Assembly (NCBI RefSeq): GCF_008704715.1
Contig: NZ_CP023689.1
Coordinates: forward strand, 434,001 to 498,000
From: Streptomyces chartreusis
GTDB lineage: Bacteria > Actinomycetota > Actinomycetes > Streptomycetales > Streptomycetaceae
Length of the DNA: 64,000 bases
Direction of reading: 5' to 3'
Shown here one piece after another: positions 58,174 through 64,000 of this stretch (its first letter is position 1; each line of letters begins with the position of its first letter). The notes under the pieces were generated by a model, which ran no database searches, had not been told where the DNA came from, and saw nothing but the letters and a program-made list of their open reading frames with translations. The position numbers and the translations under genes were made by a program.

Positions 58174-59238
58174 GTGACGAGCACCGATGCCCGAGCGGCA
58201 GCCACGGCCGACCGCGATCTCGTCGTCCGGCTGGCGTTCGGGAGCATGGCCGCGCAGACCCTGCGCGCGGCGGTCCGGCTGAGGGTGGTGGAGCTGGTCG
58301 GCGAGAGCACCCGGTCGGCCGTCGCGGTGGCCGCGGACGCCGGTACGGCACCTCAGCCGATGACCCGGCTGCTGCGCGCCCTGGCCGCTCTCGGTCTGCT
58401 TGAGGAGCACGCGCCCGGTTCGTTCTCGGTGACGCCGGCCGGTGCGCTGCTGCACTCCGGCCGCCCTGACTCCCTCACCTCCTTCGTGGGGATGTTCACC
58501 GAGCCGACGATCGTGCGGGCCTGGGAGCACCTGGACGACAGCGTCCGTACCGGGGAGGTCGCGTTCGACACGGTCTTCGGCACGGACTTCTTCAGTCACC
58601 TCGCCCGGCATCCCGAGCTGTCGGCGGGCTTCAACTCGGCGATGAGCCAAGCCGTCGCCGAGACCGCCGCCGTGCTGCCGTACGCCTTCGACTTCGGCCG
58701 GTTCTCCAGGGTCACGGACGTCGGCGGGGGCGATGGGACTCTCCTGACCGCGGTGCTCGACGCCCATCCCGGGCTCAGCGGCGTCGTGTTCGACACGGAG
58801 CAGGGTCTCGCCGAGGCGCCGAAGACGCTGGAGCGGCACGGGCTCGGCGAACGCTGCTCCCTGCTCGCCGGGGACTTCTTCCGCGCCGTGCCCGGGGGTT
58901 CGGACCTCTACCTGATGAAGAGCATCCTGCACGACTGGACGGACGAACAGGCGGTCACGATCCTGACCCACTGCCGCGAGGTGCTGCCGCCCGGCGGGCG
59001 CGTACTGATCGTGGAGCCCGTGCTCCCCGAAGCCGTCGCCCCGGCCACCCGGGCCGAGGTGAGCGACGGCGCGATCACCTACCTCAGCGACCTCAACATG
59101 CTGGTGAACGTGGGCGGCAGGGAGCGCACCCGCCAGGACTTCGAGGAAGTGTGCCGCCGCGCCGGCCTGACCGTCACCGACGTGACCCCACTCGCGGACG
59201 CCGAGCCGTTCTCCCTGATCGAGGCGGAGGCCGACTGA
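58174..59238 (+). CDS. O-methyltransferase (acetylserotonin O-methyltransferase-like)
   Basis: A 354-residue small-molecule O-methyltransferase. The N-terminal winged helix dimerisation domain (LRAAVRLRVVELVGES) precedes the SAM-binding Rossmann fold: motif I VTDVGGGDGTLLTAVL, motif II LAEAPKTLERHGL, and the catalytic-region MKSILHDWTDEQA with the general-base His. FSLIEAEAD closes the protein. Such enzymes methylate phenols in antibiotic, melatonin-like or polyketide pathways. GTG 58174 follows GGAAGGAAG. It ends 20 bp before the left repeat of the IS-bounded segment. Confidence 0.9.
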   Translation: MTSTDARAAATADRDLVVRLAFGSMAAQTLRAAVRLRVVELVGESTRSAVAVAADAGTAPQPMTRLLRALAALGLLEEHAPGSFSVTPAGALLHSGRPDSLTSFVGMFTEPTIVRAWEHLDDSVRTGEVAFDTVFGTDFFSHLARHPELSAGFNSAMSQAVAETAAVLPYAFDFGRFSRVTDVGGGDGTLLTAVLDAHPGLSGVVFDTEQGLAEAPKTLERHGLGERCSLLAGDFFRAVPGGSDLYLMKSILHDWTDEQAVTILTHCREVLPPGGRVLIVEPVLPEAVAPATRAEVSDGAITYLSDLNMLVNVGGRERTRQDFEEVCRRAGLTVTDVTPLADAEPFSLIEAEAD

Positions 59239-59257
59239 CAGTCCCCGTGGACGGCTC

Positions 59258-59282
59258 CTAGGCCGTGTATCGAAAGTGGATC
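59258..59282 (+). repeat. left terminal inverted repeat
   Basis: 25-bp repeat beginning CTAGGCCGTGTATCG, paired with 61483-61507 with two mismatches. It lies 20 bp after the methyltransferase stop. Confidence 0.85.
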
Positions 59283-59306
59283 TTGGGCTGTGAATGATCA
59301 CAGTTC

Positions 59307-59429
59307 ATGGGTCGGGGTGATCTCACGGACGAGCAATGGGCGGTGTTGGAGCCGTTGCTACCGAAGGGGATGAGGGCGGGGCGGCCGCCCGTCTGGTCCC
59401 GGCGGCAGTTGATCGACGGCATACGCTTC
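59307..59429 (+). pseudogene. IS5-family transposase fragment (DUF4096 N-terminus)
   Basis: The first ~41 codons read GRGDLTDEQWAVLEPLLPKG followed by RAGRPPVWSRRQLIDGIRF, the characteristic DUF4096 start of IS5-type transposases. The match stops at base ~59430 and unrelated sequence follows, so only about one sixth of the gene remains and the catalytic DDE domain is absent. Confidence 0.85.
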
Positions 59430-59524
59430 ACGGAAGGCAGCACCTCAACGGGGGCCGAAGGCGCCGGCAGCCTGGTCCGGGCACTCGCGGGAGGGGGAGC
59501 CGCATGGACCGGCGTGGAGGGGAA

Positions 59525-59600
59525 CGCACGTTCAGCCTGCCGCTGGAGACTCCTGACCTTCATGTCATTGACGGGCTTGCACGGGTAGCCCTCCAGCATC
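59525..59600 (+). pseudogene. possible STAS-domain fragment
   Basis: A short open stretch reads RTFSLPLETPDLHVIDGLARVALQ, reminiscent of the D-x-x-(V/I)-D-A/G-L-A-R segment of Streptomyces STAS proteins. It has no start or stop of its own and joins directly to the TetR fragment. The call rests on memory of the motif only. Confidence 0.25.
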
Positions 59601-59815
59601 CCTCCGTAGGTCGAACGAGTTCGGTGATCAACTCGCCGCGGCCGGCGAAGTAGCGGTGGAGCGTGGGCCCGCTCACACCCGTCTGTTTGGCGACCGCGTT
59701 GAGAGAGCGCGGTCACACCGGCCGCGGCGATCTGCTCCCATGCGCGTTCCTTGATCTCCGCCTGCACCTGGGCGCGATAGCGCTCCCGGGGCGTCTGCGC
59801 ACCGGTGTCGCCCAT
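59601..59815 (-). pseudogene. frameshifted, truncated TetR N-terminus
   Basis: From ATG 59815 the frame gives RERYRAQVQAEIKERAWEQIAAAGVTALS. Continuing by a shift of two bases at the CTCTCT run (~59710) restores SLNAVAKQTGVSGPTLHRYFAGRGELITELVRP, the rest of the TetR helix-turn-helix. Loss of one CT unit explains the shift. The ligand-binding domain is missing at the 3' side. Confidence 0.8.
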
Positions 59816-59845
59816 GGGAAGCCCCTCACCTGTCGTGGGCAGGGC

Positions 59846-60151
59846 GTCGATCCCGACGCACGGGTCCGCTACCGGACCCGGACCGTCATCCACGCGCCGC
59901 TGCGCACCATCTGGAACTTCACCGAGGCCGAGGGCGGTGTCCTCGTACGCACGGAAGAGACCCACACCGGCGCGCAGGTCGACGCAGGAGTTCCCACCGC
60001 GACCAAGATCCTGCGCGACGGCCTAGAAGCAGGGCTGCGTGACCTGAAGGCAGCCGCGGAAGCCGGTACCCAGGACCGCCGGAACCGGCAGACCGGCGGC
60101 ACCCTGCCGAACGGGCCTGCTCATCCGAGGGGTTGTAGCGTGACCGGATGA
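59846..60151 (+). pseudogene. SRPBCC/polyketide-cyclase-like gene with internal deletion
   Basis: The frame begins with an SRPBCC-like first strand (RYRTRTVIHAPLRTIW) and jumps straight to the C-terminal strand and helix (FTEAEGGVLVRTEETHTGAQVDAGVPTATKILRDGLEAGLRDLKAAAEA), skipping ~80-90 residues of the fold. No start codon is clear. It lies divergent from the TetR remnant, a usual arrangement for a TetR and its target, so both are likely remnants of one unit. Confidence 0.7.
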
Positions 60152-61479
60152 GGAGCGACGTATATCGGGACGTGGGCGAGGCCGCCTGGTCGTGGGTGCT
60201 GGACCACGTGCGCGAGGCCGAGGGCCCATGGCTCGTGCAGGCGGTGGTGGAGGGCGGTCCGGAAACCATGTCGCCGCCACAGGACCGCGATTCGCTGTAC
60301 GCGGGGATCGCCGGCTTGGCCCCGGTGCTGGCCGAGATCGCGCAGTACCGGGAGCTGAGCGCGCGAGAAGCGGCACTGGCGACCGGCATCGTGACCAGGC
60401 TGTCGGCACAGGCCGGGCAGCGAACGGAACCCTCGCTGTACGACGGCCTCGCAGGCGACGCGACGGCGCTCAGACTGCTCGCCCCGGGCGAGGAAGCGGT
60501 GGCACTGCGGCGGCTGGCCACCCTGGCGACCGGCGACGGATGGAAGACCACCCTCGATTTCGAACCGGGCTCCGACGCGCCCCTCACCGACGTCATCATG
60601 GGGACCGCGGGCGTCGTGATGACGGCGGTCTGGGCGAAGAGCGAGTTCGCAGGGGCGATCGCGACGACGGGAGGCGAGGCGCTGCTGCGGGCGGCGGACC
60701 GTACGGAAGCGGGCCTCGACTGGGGCATGACGCCGGGGAGGCCGTCGAGGGCACCGAACTACTCGCACGGAACCGCCGGCATCGCGGCCGCACTGGCGGT
60801 CGCGGGCACCGCCCTGGACCGTCAGGACTTCATCGAGGCCGCGGTGGAAGGCGCCCGGCACGTCCTCTCGGTGGGGTCCTTGGAGGACGCCGGTTTCGTC
60901 GTCCCGCACACGATCCCGCCGTCGAAACGGGAGGTGGAACCGGTGACGTACACGTGGTGCCACGGCCCGGCGGGCACCTCGCACCTGTTCACCGCACTGG
61001 CGCACGCAGGGGTCGCCGAGGTGGCGGGCCATGACGTCGACGAACTGCGGCACCGCTGTATGACCTCGATCCTCACCTCGGGCCTGCCGCAACGCCTCCG
61101 TCCCGGCTTCTGGGACAACGACGGCCGCTGCTGCGGAACGGCAGGCGTCGGAGACGTCCTGCTGGACGCCGCCCAGGACTGCCGGGCGCCGCAGCGGAGG
61201 CAGACCCTGCTGCGGGCCGCGCACCGGATGGGCGATGCGCTGGTCGACCGGGTCATCAGGGATGATGCGGGCGCCCGTTGGCGCTTTCTGGAACACCGCG
61301 AGGACCCGCCGCTGCTGCCGCCCCAGACGACGTGGATGCAGGGCGCGGCAGGCATCGCGGCCTACCTTCTGCGCCTCGCCCGGTACGGCGAGAGCGGCCC
61401 CGACGCCCCGGTCGTGGACCGCCCGGACCAGTGGTGGGCCGTGCCGGCGCACCTGCGGAGTACTCGCACGGACTCATGA
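60148..61479 (+). CDS. LanC-like zinc cyclase-fold protein, orphan
   Basis: A 443-residue alpha-toroid protein of the LanC/lanthionine synthetase C-like family. Motifs: NYSHGTAGIAAALAVAG (His207), TYTWCHGPAGTSHL (Cys271), GRCCGTAGVGDVLLDAA (Cys328 and Cys329) and TTWMQGAAGIAAYLLRL. By homology to NisC the zinc ligands should be Cys271, Cys328 and Cys329, with Cys in place of the usual His, as in the CCG-motif LanM enzymes. No lanthipeptide precursor, dehydratase or transporter is nearby. It could cyclise a peptide or add glutathione/mycothiol-type thiols to electrophiles. No ribosome binding site precedes ATG 60148, but TAGCGT is placed for a leaderless transcript. Confidence 0.85.
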   Translation: MRSDVYRDVGEAAWSWVLDHVREAEGPWLVQAVVEGGPETMSPPQDRDSLYAGIAGLAPVLAEIAQYRELSAREAALATGIVTRLSAQAGQRTEPSLYDGLAGDATALRLLAPGEEAVALRRLATLATGDGWKTTLDFEPGSDAPLTDVIMGTAGVVMTAVWAKSEFAGAIATTGGEALLRAADRTEAGLDWGMTPGRPSRAPNYSHGTAGIAAALAVAGTALDRQDFIEAAVEGARHVLSVGSLEDAGFVVPHTIPPSKREVEPVTYTWCHGPAGTSHLFTALAHAGVAEVAGHDVDELRHRCMTSILTSGLPQRLRPGFWDNDGRCCGTAGVGDVLLDAAQDCRAPQRRQTLLRAAHRMGDALVDRVIRDDAGARWRFLEHREDPPLLPPQTTWMQGAAGIAAYLLRLARYGESGPDAPVVDRPDQWWAVPAHLRSTRTDS

Positions 61480-61482
61480 GCG

Positions 61483-61507
61483 GATTCACTTCCGATACAC
61501 GGCCTAG
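61483..61507 (-). repeat. right terminal inverted repeat
   Basis: 25-bp copy of the left repeat in inverse orientation (ends CCGATACACGGCCTAG). It begins 4 bp after the LanC-like stop and contains the TAG stop of the iron permease gene on the minus strand. Confidence 0.85.
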
Positions 61508-63570
61508 CGGCGGCTCCGTACCAGCAAGTGGAGGAAGTACGGCGTTCCGATCACCGCCGTCATCAGGCCGGCGCCGAGTTGGGCCGGGGCGATCACCGTG
61601 CGGCCCAGCAGGTCCGCGGTGCAGACGAGTACGGCGCCGAGCAGGACGGCGACGGGGACGACCCGGGCGTGTCGGCGGCCGACGAGGGCGCGGGCCGCGT
61701 GTGGGGCGACGAGGCCGACGAAGCCGATCGTGCCCGCGGCGGCGACCGCGGTGGCGCTGAGGAGGACGCTCAGCAGCAGGAAGCCGAGGCGTCCGCGGGC
61801 CAGGCCGAGTCCGAGCAGTCTCGGGGTGTCCTCGTCCAGTGACACGAGGTCGAGTTCCACACGCCTGAGGGCCGCGACGGCCACGCCCACGGCCAGTACG
61901 GCCGCCAGTGGCGCGACGTCGGACAGGGACCGCCCGTAGGTCGAGCCGGACAGCCAGGTCAGGGCCTTCGCCGCGTTGAACGGGTCGGTCAGGACGATCA
62001 GCAGGCTGACCAGTGCGGTGGTGCCGGTGGCGACACCGATGCCGACGAGGACGAGCCGGTTCTGCTGGAACCCGCCGCGCGCGGCGAGCCCGAAGACGAC
62101 GACGGAACTGATCGCGGCGCCCATGAAGGCCGCACCCGCCACGCCCCACGATCCGGCCGACGGCACAGTCGTCACCAGGAGCACCGCACCGAGCGCGGCC
62201 CCGCCGGAGACACCCAGGACGCCGGGTTCCGCGAGCGGGTTGCGCGTCACGGCCTGCACAAGCGTGCCGGCCAGGGCGAGCGCGGCGCCCGCGAGGAGCG
62301 CGGCGAGCACGCGGGGCACCCGCGTGTCCAGGACGAACCCGACGGTCCGACCCGCCCTGCCCTGCGCCCAGTTCACGACGTCACCCAGCAACAGCTTGCT
62401 GTCGCCGAGCAGTACGGCGGCGATGGTCACGCCGACGAACACCGCCACCAGGACGACGGTGGTGGTGAGGAAGACGGCCCTGCTGCGGATGCGCAGCCGG
62501 TCGGGGGCGGCAGCCGCGGCCGTGTCCTTCAGCCGCGTGGCCATCACGATGAGGAACACGGCGCCGACGAGGCTGGTGACGACGCCCGTGGGCACGGCGA
62601 CCGCGAGGTCCGTCGGCACGAGGGCCCGCAGCAGCACGTCCGAGCCGAGGACGAGCGCCGCACCGGTCAGGGCGGTGACCGGCAGGTTCGCCCTCGCCCG
62701 CACGAACCCGCGGAACCTGCGGGCGAGGGCACGCACGAGGGCGGGGGCGCACAGGCCGACGAAGCCGATCGGGCCGGCGAGGGTCACGGCGGCCGCGGAC
62801 AGCAGCGTCGCGAGAACGACCGCGGTCACGCGGGTGGCCCGCACCGGGACACCGAGCCCGCGGGCGGCGTCGTCGCCGAGCGCCAGGGCGTCGACCCGGC
62901 GGGCGACGAGCAGCAGCCCGAGTAGTCCGAGGACGCCGAGCGGCGCGACCTGGAGCACCCCGTCGAACCCGTTCTGGGCGATGCTGCCCTGGTTCCACCG
63001 GTACAACCCCTGGGTCTCCTGCGGGAAGAGCAGGAGCAGCGCCTCGGTCACGGCGGTGAGGCCGAGGGCGAGGGCGCTGCCGGCGAGCACGAGGCGTACG
63101 GTGCCCGTGCCCAGACCGGACAGGCCCAGCACGACGGCCGCCGCGGCGAGGCCTCCGACGAACGCGACGCCGGAGGAGGCGAGCAGCGGCAGCGACACAC
63201 CGGTGACGGCGACCAGCCCGAGCGCCATGTAGGAACCGGCGTTCACGGCGAGGGTGTCGGGCGAGGCGAGGACGTTGCGGCTGACCGCCTGCAACGCGGT
63301 GCCGGCCATGCCGAGCAGGGCTCCGACGAGGAGTCCTGCGGTCATTCTCGGCAGCCGGGAGGCGATGACGACGGAGGCGTCGGCGGCGTCGGCCCGGCCG
63401 GTGAGGGCCTTGAGGACCTCACCGGCGCCGACGGCGGCCGTGCCCTGCGTGATGTCGACGACCGCCAGCGCCGCGACCAGCAGGACGAGTACGGCCGTCA
63501 CCGCGGCCGCGCCGGTCCGGGACGGGGCCGTCGGCGGACGGATGGCGGGAGGTGTTGCGGTGACGGCCAT
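61504..63570 (-). CDS. double-length FecCD-type iron-siderophore ABC permease
   Basis: A 688-residue permease made of two FecCD/BtuC modules fused in one chain. Module 1 (~20-345) carries SRLPRMTAGLLVGALLGMAGTALQAVSRNVLASPDTLAVNAG and module 2 (~365-688) carries TRVPRVLAALLAGAALALAGTLVQAVTRNPLAEPGVLGVSGGAALG; both have the G-P/T-I-G-F-V-G-L-x-x-P cytosolic EAA-like loop (AGPIGFVGLCAPALVRAL; AGTIGFVGLVAPHAARAL). It would pair with the binding protein upstream and an ATPase not in the window. The TAG stop lies inside the IS right repeat, so the C-terminus (LHLLVRSRR) may have been fixed by the insertion. Confidence 0.92.
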   Translation of the reverse strand: MAVTATPPAIRPPTAPSRTGAAAVTAVLVLLVAALAVVDITQGTAAVGAGEVLKALTGRADAADASVVIASRLPRMTAGLLVGALLGMAGTALQAVSRNVLASPDTLAVNAGSYMALGLVAVTGVSLPLLASSGVAFVGGLAAAAVVLGLSGLGTGTVRLVLAGSALALGLTAVTEALLLLFPQETQGLYRWNQGSIAQNGFDGVLQVAPLGVLGLLGLLLVARRVDALALGDDAARGLGVPVRATRVTAVVLATLLSAAAVTLAGPIGFVGLCAPALVRALARRFRGFVRARANLPVTALTGAALVLGSDVLLRALVPTDLAVAVPTGVVTSLVGAVFLIVMATRLKDTAAAAAPDRLRIRSRAVFLTTTVVLVAVFVGVTIAAVLLGDSKLLLGDVVNWAQGRAGRTVGFVLDTRVPRVLAALLAGAALALAGTLVQAVTRNPLAEPGVLGVSGGAALGAVLLVTTVPSAGSWGVAGAAFMGAAISSVVVFGLAARGGFQQNRLVLVGIGVATGTTALVSLLIVLTDPFNAAKALTWLSGSTYGRSLSDVAPLAAVLAVGVAVAALRRVELDLVSLDEDTPRLLGLGLARGRLGFLLLSVLLSATAVAAAGTIGFVGLVAPHAARALVGRRHARVVPVAVLLGAVLVCTADLLGRTVIAPAQLGAGLMTAVIGTPYFLHLLVRSRR

Positions 63571-63574
63571 GGTG

Positions 63575-64000
63575 TTACTTCGTCAGCTCCTTGACGAGGG
63601 CGTCGATGTAGGCGCCCATCGACTCCTGCCCGCCGAACATCCAGATGCCGTCGGGCAGTCGGTGGACGTCGCCCTTCTTCACGAACGGCAGCGAGGTCCA
63701 CACCTTGTCCTTGGCGAGGGCGTCGGTGAAGGGGGTGCTGCCCTTGTCGCCGTCGTTGCCGATGTAGGCGAACCGCACGTCGTCGCCGAGCTTGGTGAGG
63801 CCCTCGACGTCGGTGGTGCCGAGCCCGTAGTCCTTGTCGCCCTCGACCTTCCAGGCGTTCTTCAGGCCGAGCTGCTCGTTGACCGCGCCGATGAGGGAGC
63901 CGCTGGTGTAGGGCCTGATGGAGACCTGGTTGGAGATGTCGTAGCCGTCGGCGAAGGCGACCGGGGCGCCGTCGAGGCCGGCGTCGGCGAGGGCCTTCTT
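63575..64000 (-). CDS. iron-siderophore ABC transporter substrate-binding protein (partial, C-terminal part)
   Basis: The last 142 codons are visible, open to the right edge. KALADAGLDGAPVAFADGYDISNQVSIRPYTSGSLIGAVNEQLGL and GTTDVEGLTKLGDDVRFAYIGNDG are typical of the C-lobe of FepB/FhuD-like binding proteins; WMFGGQESMGAYIDALVKELTK is the usual end. It captures ferric siderophores outside the membrane. The permease starts 4 bp after this stop, so they form one operon. Confidence 0.9.
   Translation of the reverse strand, partial: KKALADAGLDGAPVAFADGYDISNQVSIRPYTSGSLIGAVNEQLGLKNAWKVEGDKDYGLGTTDVEGLTKLGDDVRFAYIGNDGDKGSTPFTDALAKDKVWTSLPFVKKGDVHRLPDGIWMFGGQESMGAYIDALVKELTK

Larger units (their letters stand above)
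59258..61507. mobile_element. IS5-type end-bounded segment carrying decayed genes and a LanC-like gene
   Basis: The 2,250-bp segment is bounded by 25-bp terminal inverted repeats that match at 23 of 25 positions. A transposase fragment follows the left repeat. Inside lie fragments of STAS-like, TetR and SRPBCC genes and one intact LanC-like gene. An IS of this family is normally ~0.8-0.9 kb, so most of the transposase has been lost and foreign DNA occupies the interior, either captured between two IS ends or assembled by deletion. The left and right outward frames both end in the same residues (IHFRYTA), confirming the matching ends. Confidence 0.8.

Noticed and set aside
60148..61479. A lanthipeptide biosynthetic cluster around the LanC-like gene
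   Set aside because: No precursor peptide, LanB/LanM/LanKC dehydratase, protease or exporter is visible within the window.
59258..61507. An intact, autonomous insertion sequence
   Set aside because: Only ~41 transposase codons remain and the catalytic domain is missing.
1..64000. CRISPR array, prophage or integrated plasmid
   Set aside because: I saw no regular spacer-repeat array, phage structural genes, integrase or tRNA-associated attachment site.

Overview
The window is high-GC DNA with strong third-position GC bias, GTG and TTG starts, frequent 1-4 bp start/stop overlaps and actinomycete family content (DUF1206, DUF5133, DUF6069, several SigB/SigF-type sigma factors, SpoIIE phosphatases, a GH64 glucanase). 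This points to a Streptomyces chromosome, probably an accessory or arm region rich in stress regulation and small catabolic modules. I saw no tRNA, rRNA, CRISPR or prophage. The window opens inside an ECF sigma factor and closes inside a siderophore-binding protein.

1-31.4 kb is a mosaic of short transcription units, many built as a regulator beside its target: ECF sigma factor and a DUF6069 membrane protein; VOC proteins; a DUF1206 membrane protein; a PfkB-type sugar kinase; an FAD aromatic monooxygenase; PadR, GNAT, DUF1275 and TAT-exported deaminase genes; TetR/SDR; a GAF-PAS-SpoIIE phosphatase; a ClC-type channel and a BrkB-like protein; TetR/epimerase with three spaced operator repeats; GlxA-AraC/quinol monooxygenase; and a tightly overlapped FadR - hypothetical - GMC oxidoreductase operon resembling Rv0494-Rv0492c of Mycobacterium tuberculosis. 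Several of these divergent regions carry clean inverted or direct repeats, listed as operator candidates.

31.4-42 kb holds a flavodoxin-like protein, a secreted GH64 beta-1,3-glucanase with a LacI-type palindrome upstream and a TTA (bldA-type) second codon, DinB, an MFS exporter, a TOPRIM protein, a nitrilase, a small secreted protein, and an IclR / sugar-acid dehydratase / zinc alcohol dehydrogenase catabolic module.

42-54.3 kb is the centrepiece: a dense partner-switching island. One minus-strand operon encodes an atypical PP2C phosphatase, RsbR, RsbS, RsbT, an RsbT-like kinase fused to a PP2C phosphatase, and a GAF-PP2C phosphatase whose N-terminal ATPase domain is degenerate. It is flanked by two MarR genes, then a free STAS protein, three free HATPase anti-sigma-type proteins, two SigB/SigF/SigG-family sigma factors, a DUF5133 protein and a PRC-barrel protein. 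Candidate SigB-class promoters lie upstream of members of the island. The likely logic is sensing by RsbR/RsbS, release of RsbT, phosphatase activation, dephosphorylation of STAS antagonists and release of sigma factors.

54.5-59.2 kb has two methyltransferases, an NCS1 permease with a four-cysteine cytosolic tail, and an AraC regulator. 59,258-61,507 is bounded by 25-bp inverted repeats (23/25 identical) of an IS5-type element; it contains a transposase fragment, decayed TetR and SRPBCC genes, and an intact orphan LanC-like protein with a Cys-Cys-Gly zinc motif. The right repeat supplies the stop codon of a double-length FecCD iron-siderophore permease (61.5-63.6 kb), which follows the partial siderophore-binding protein at the right edge.
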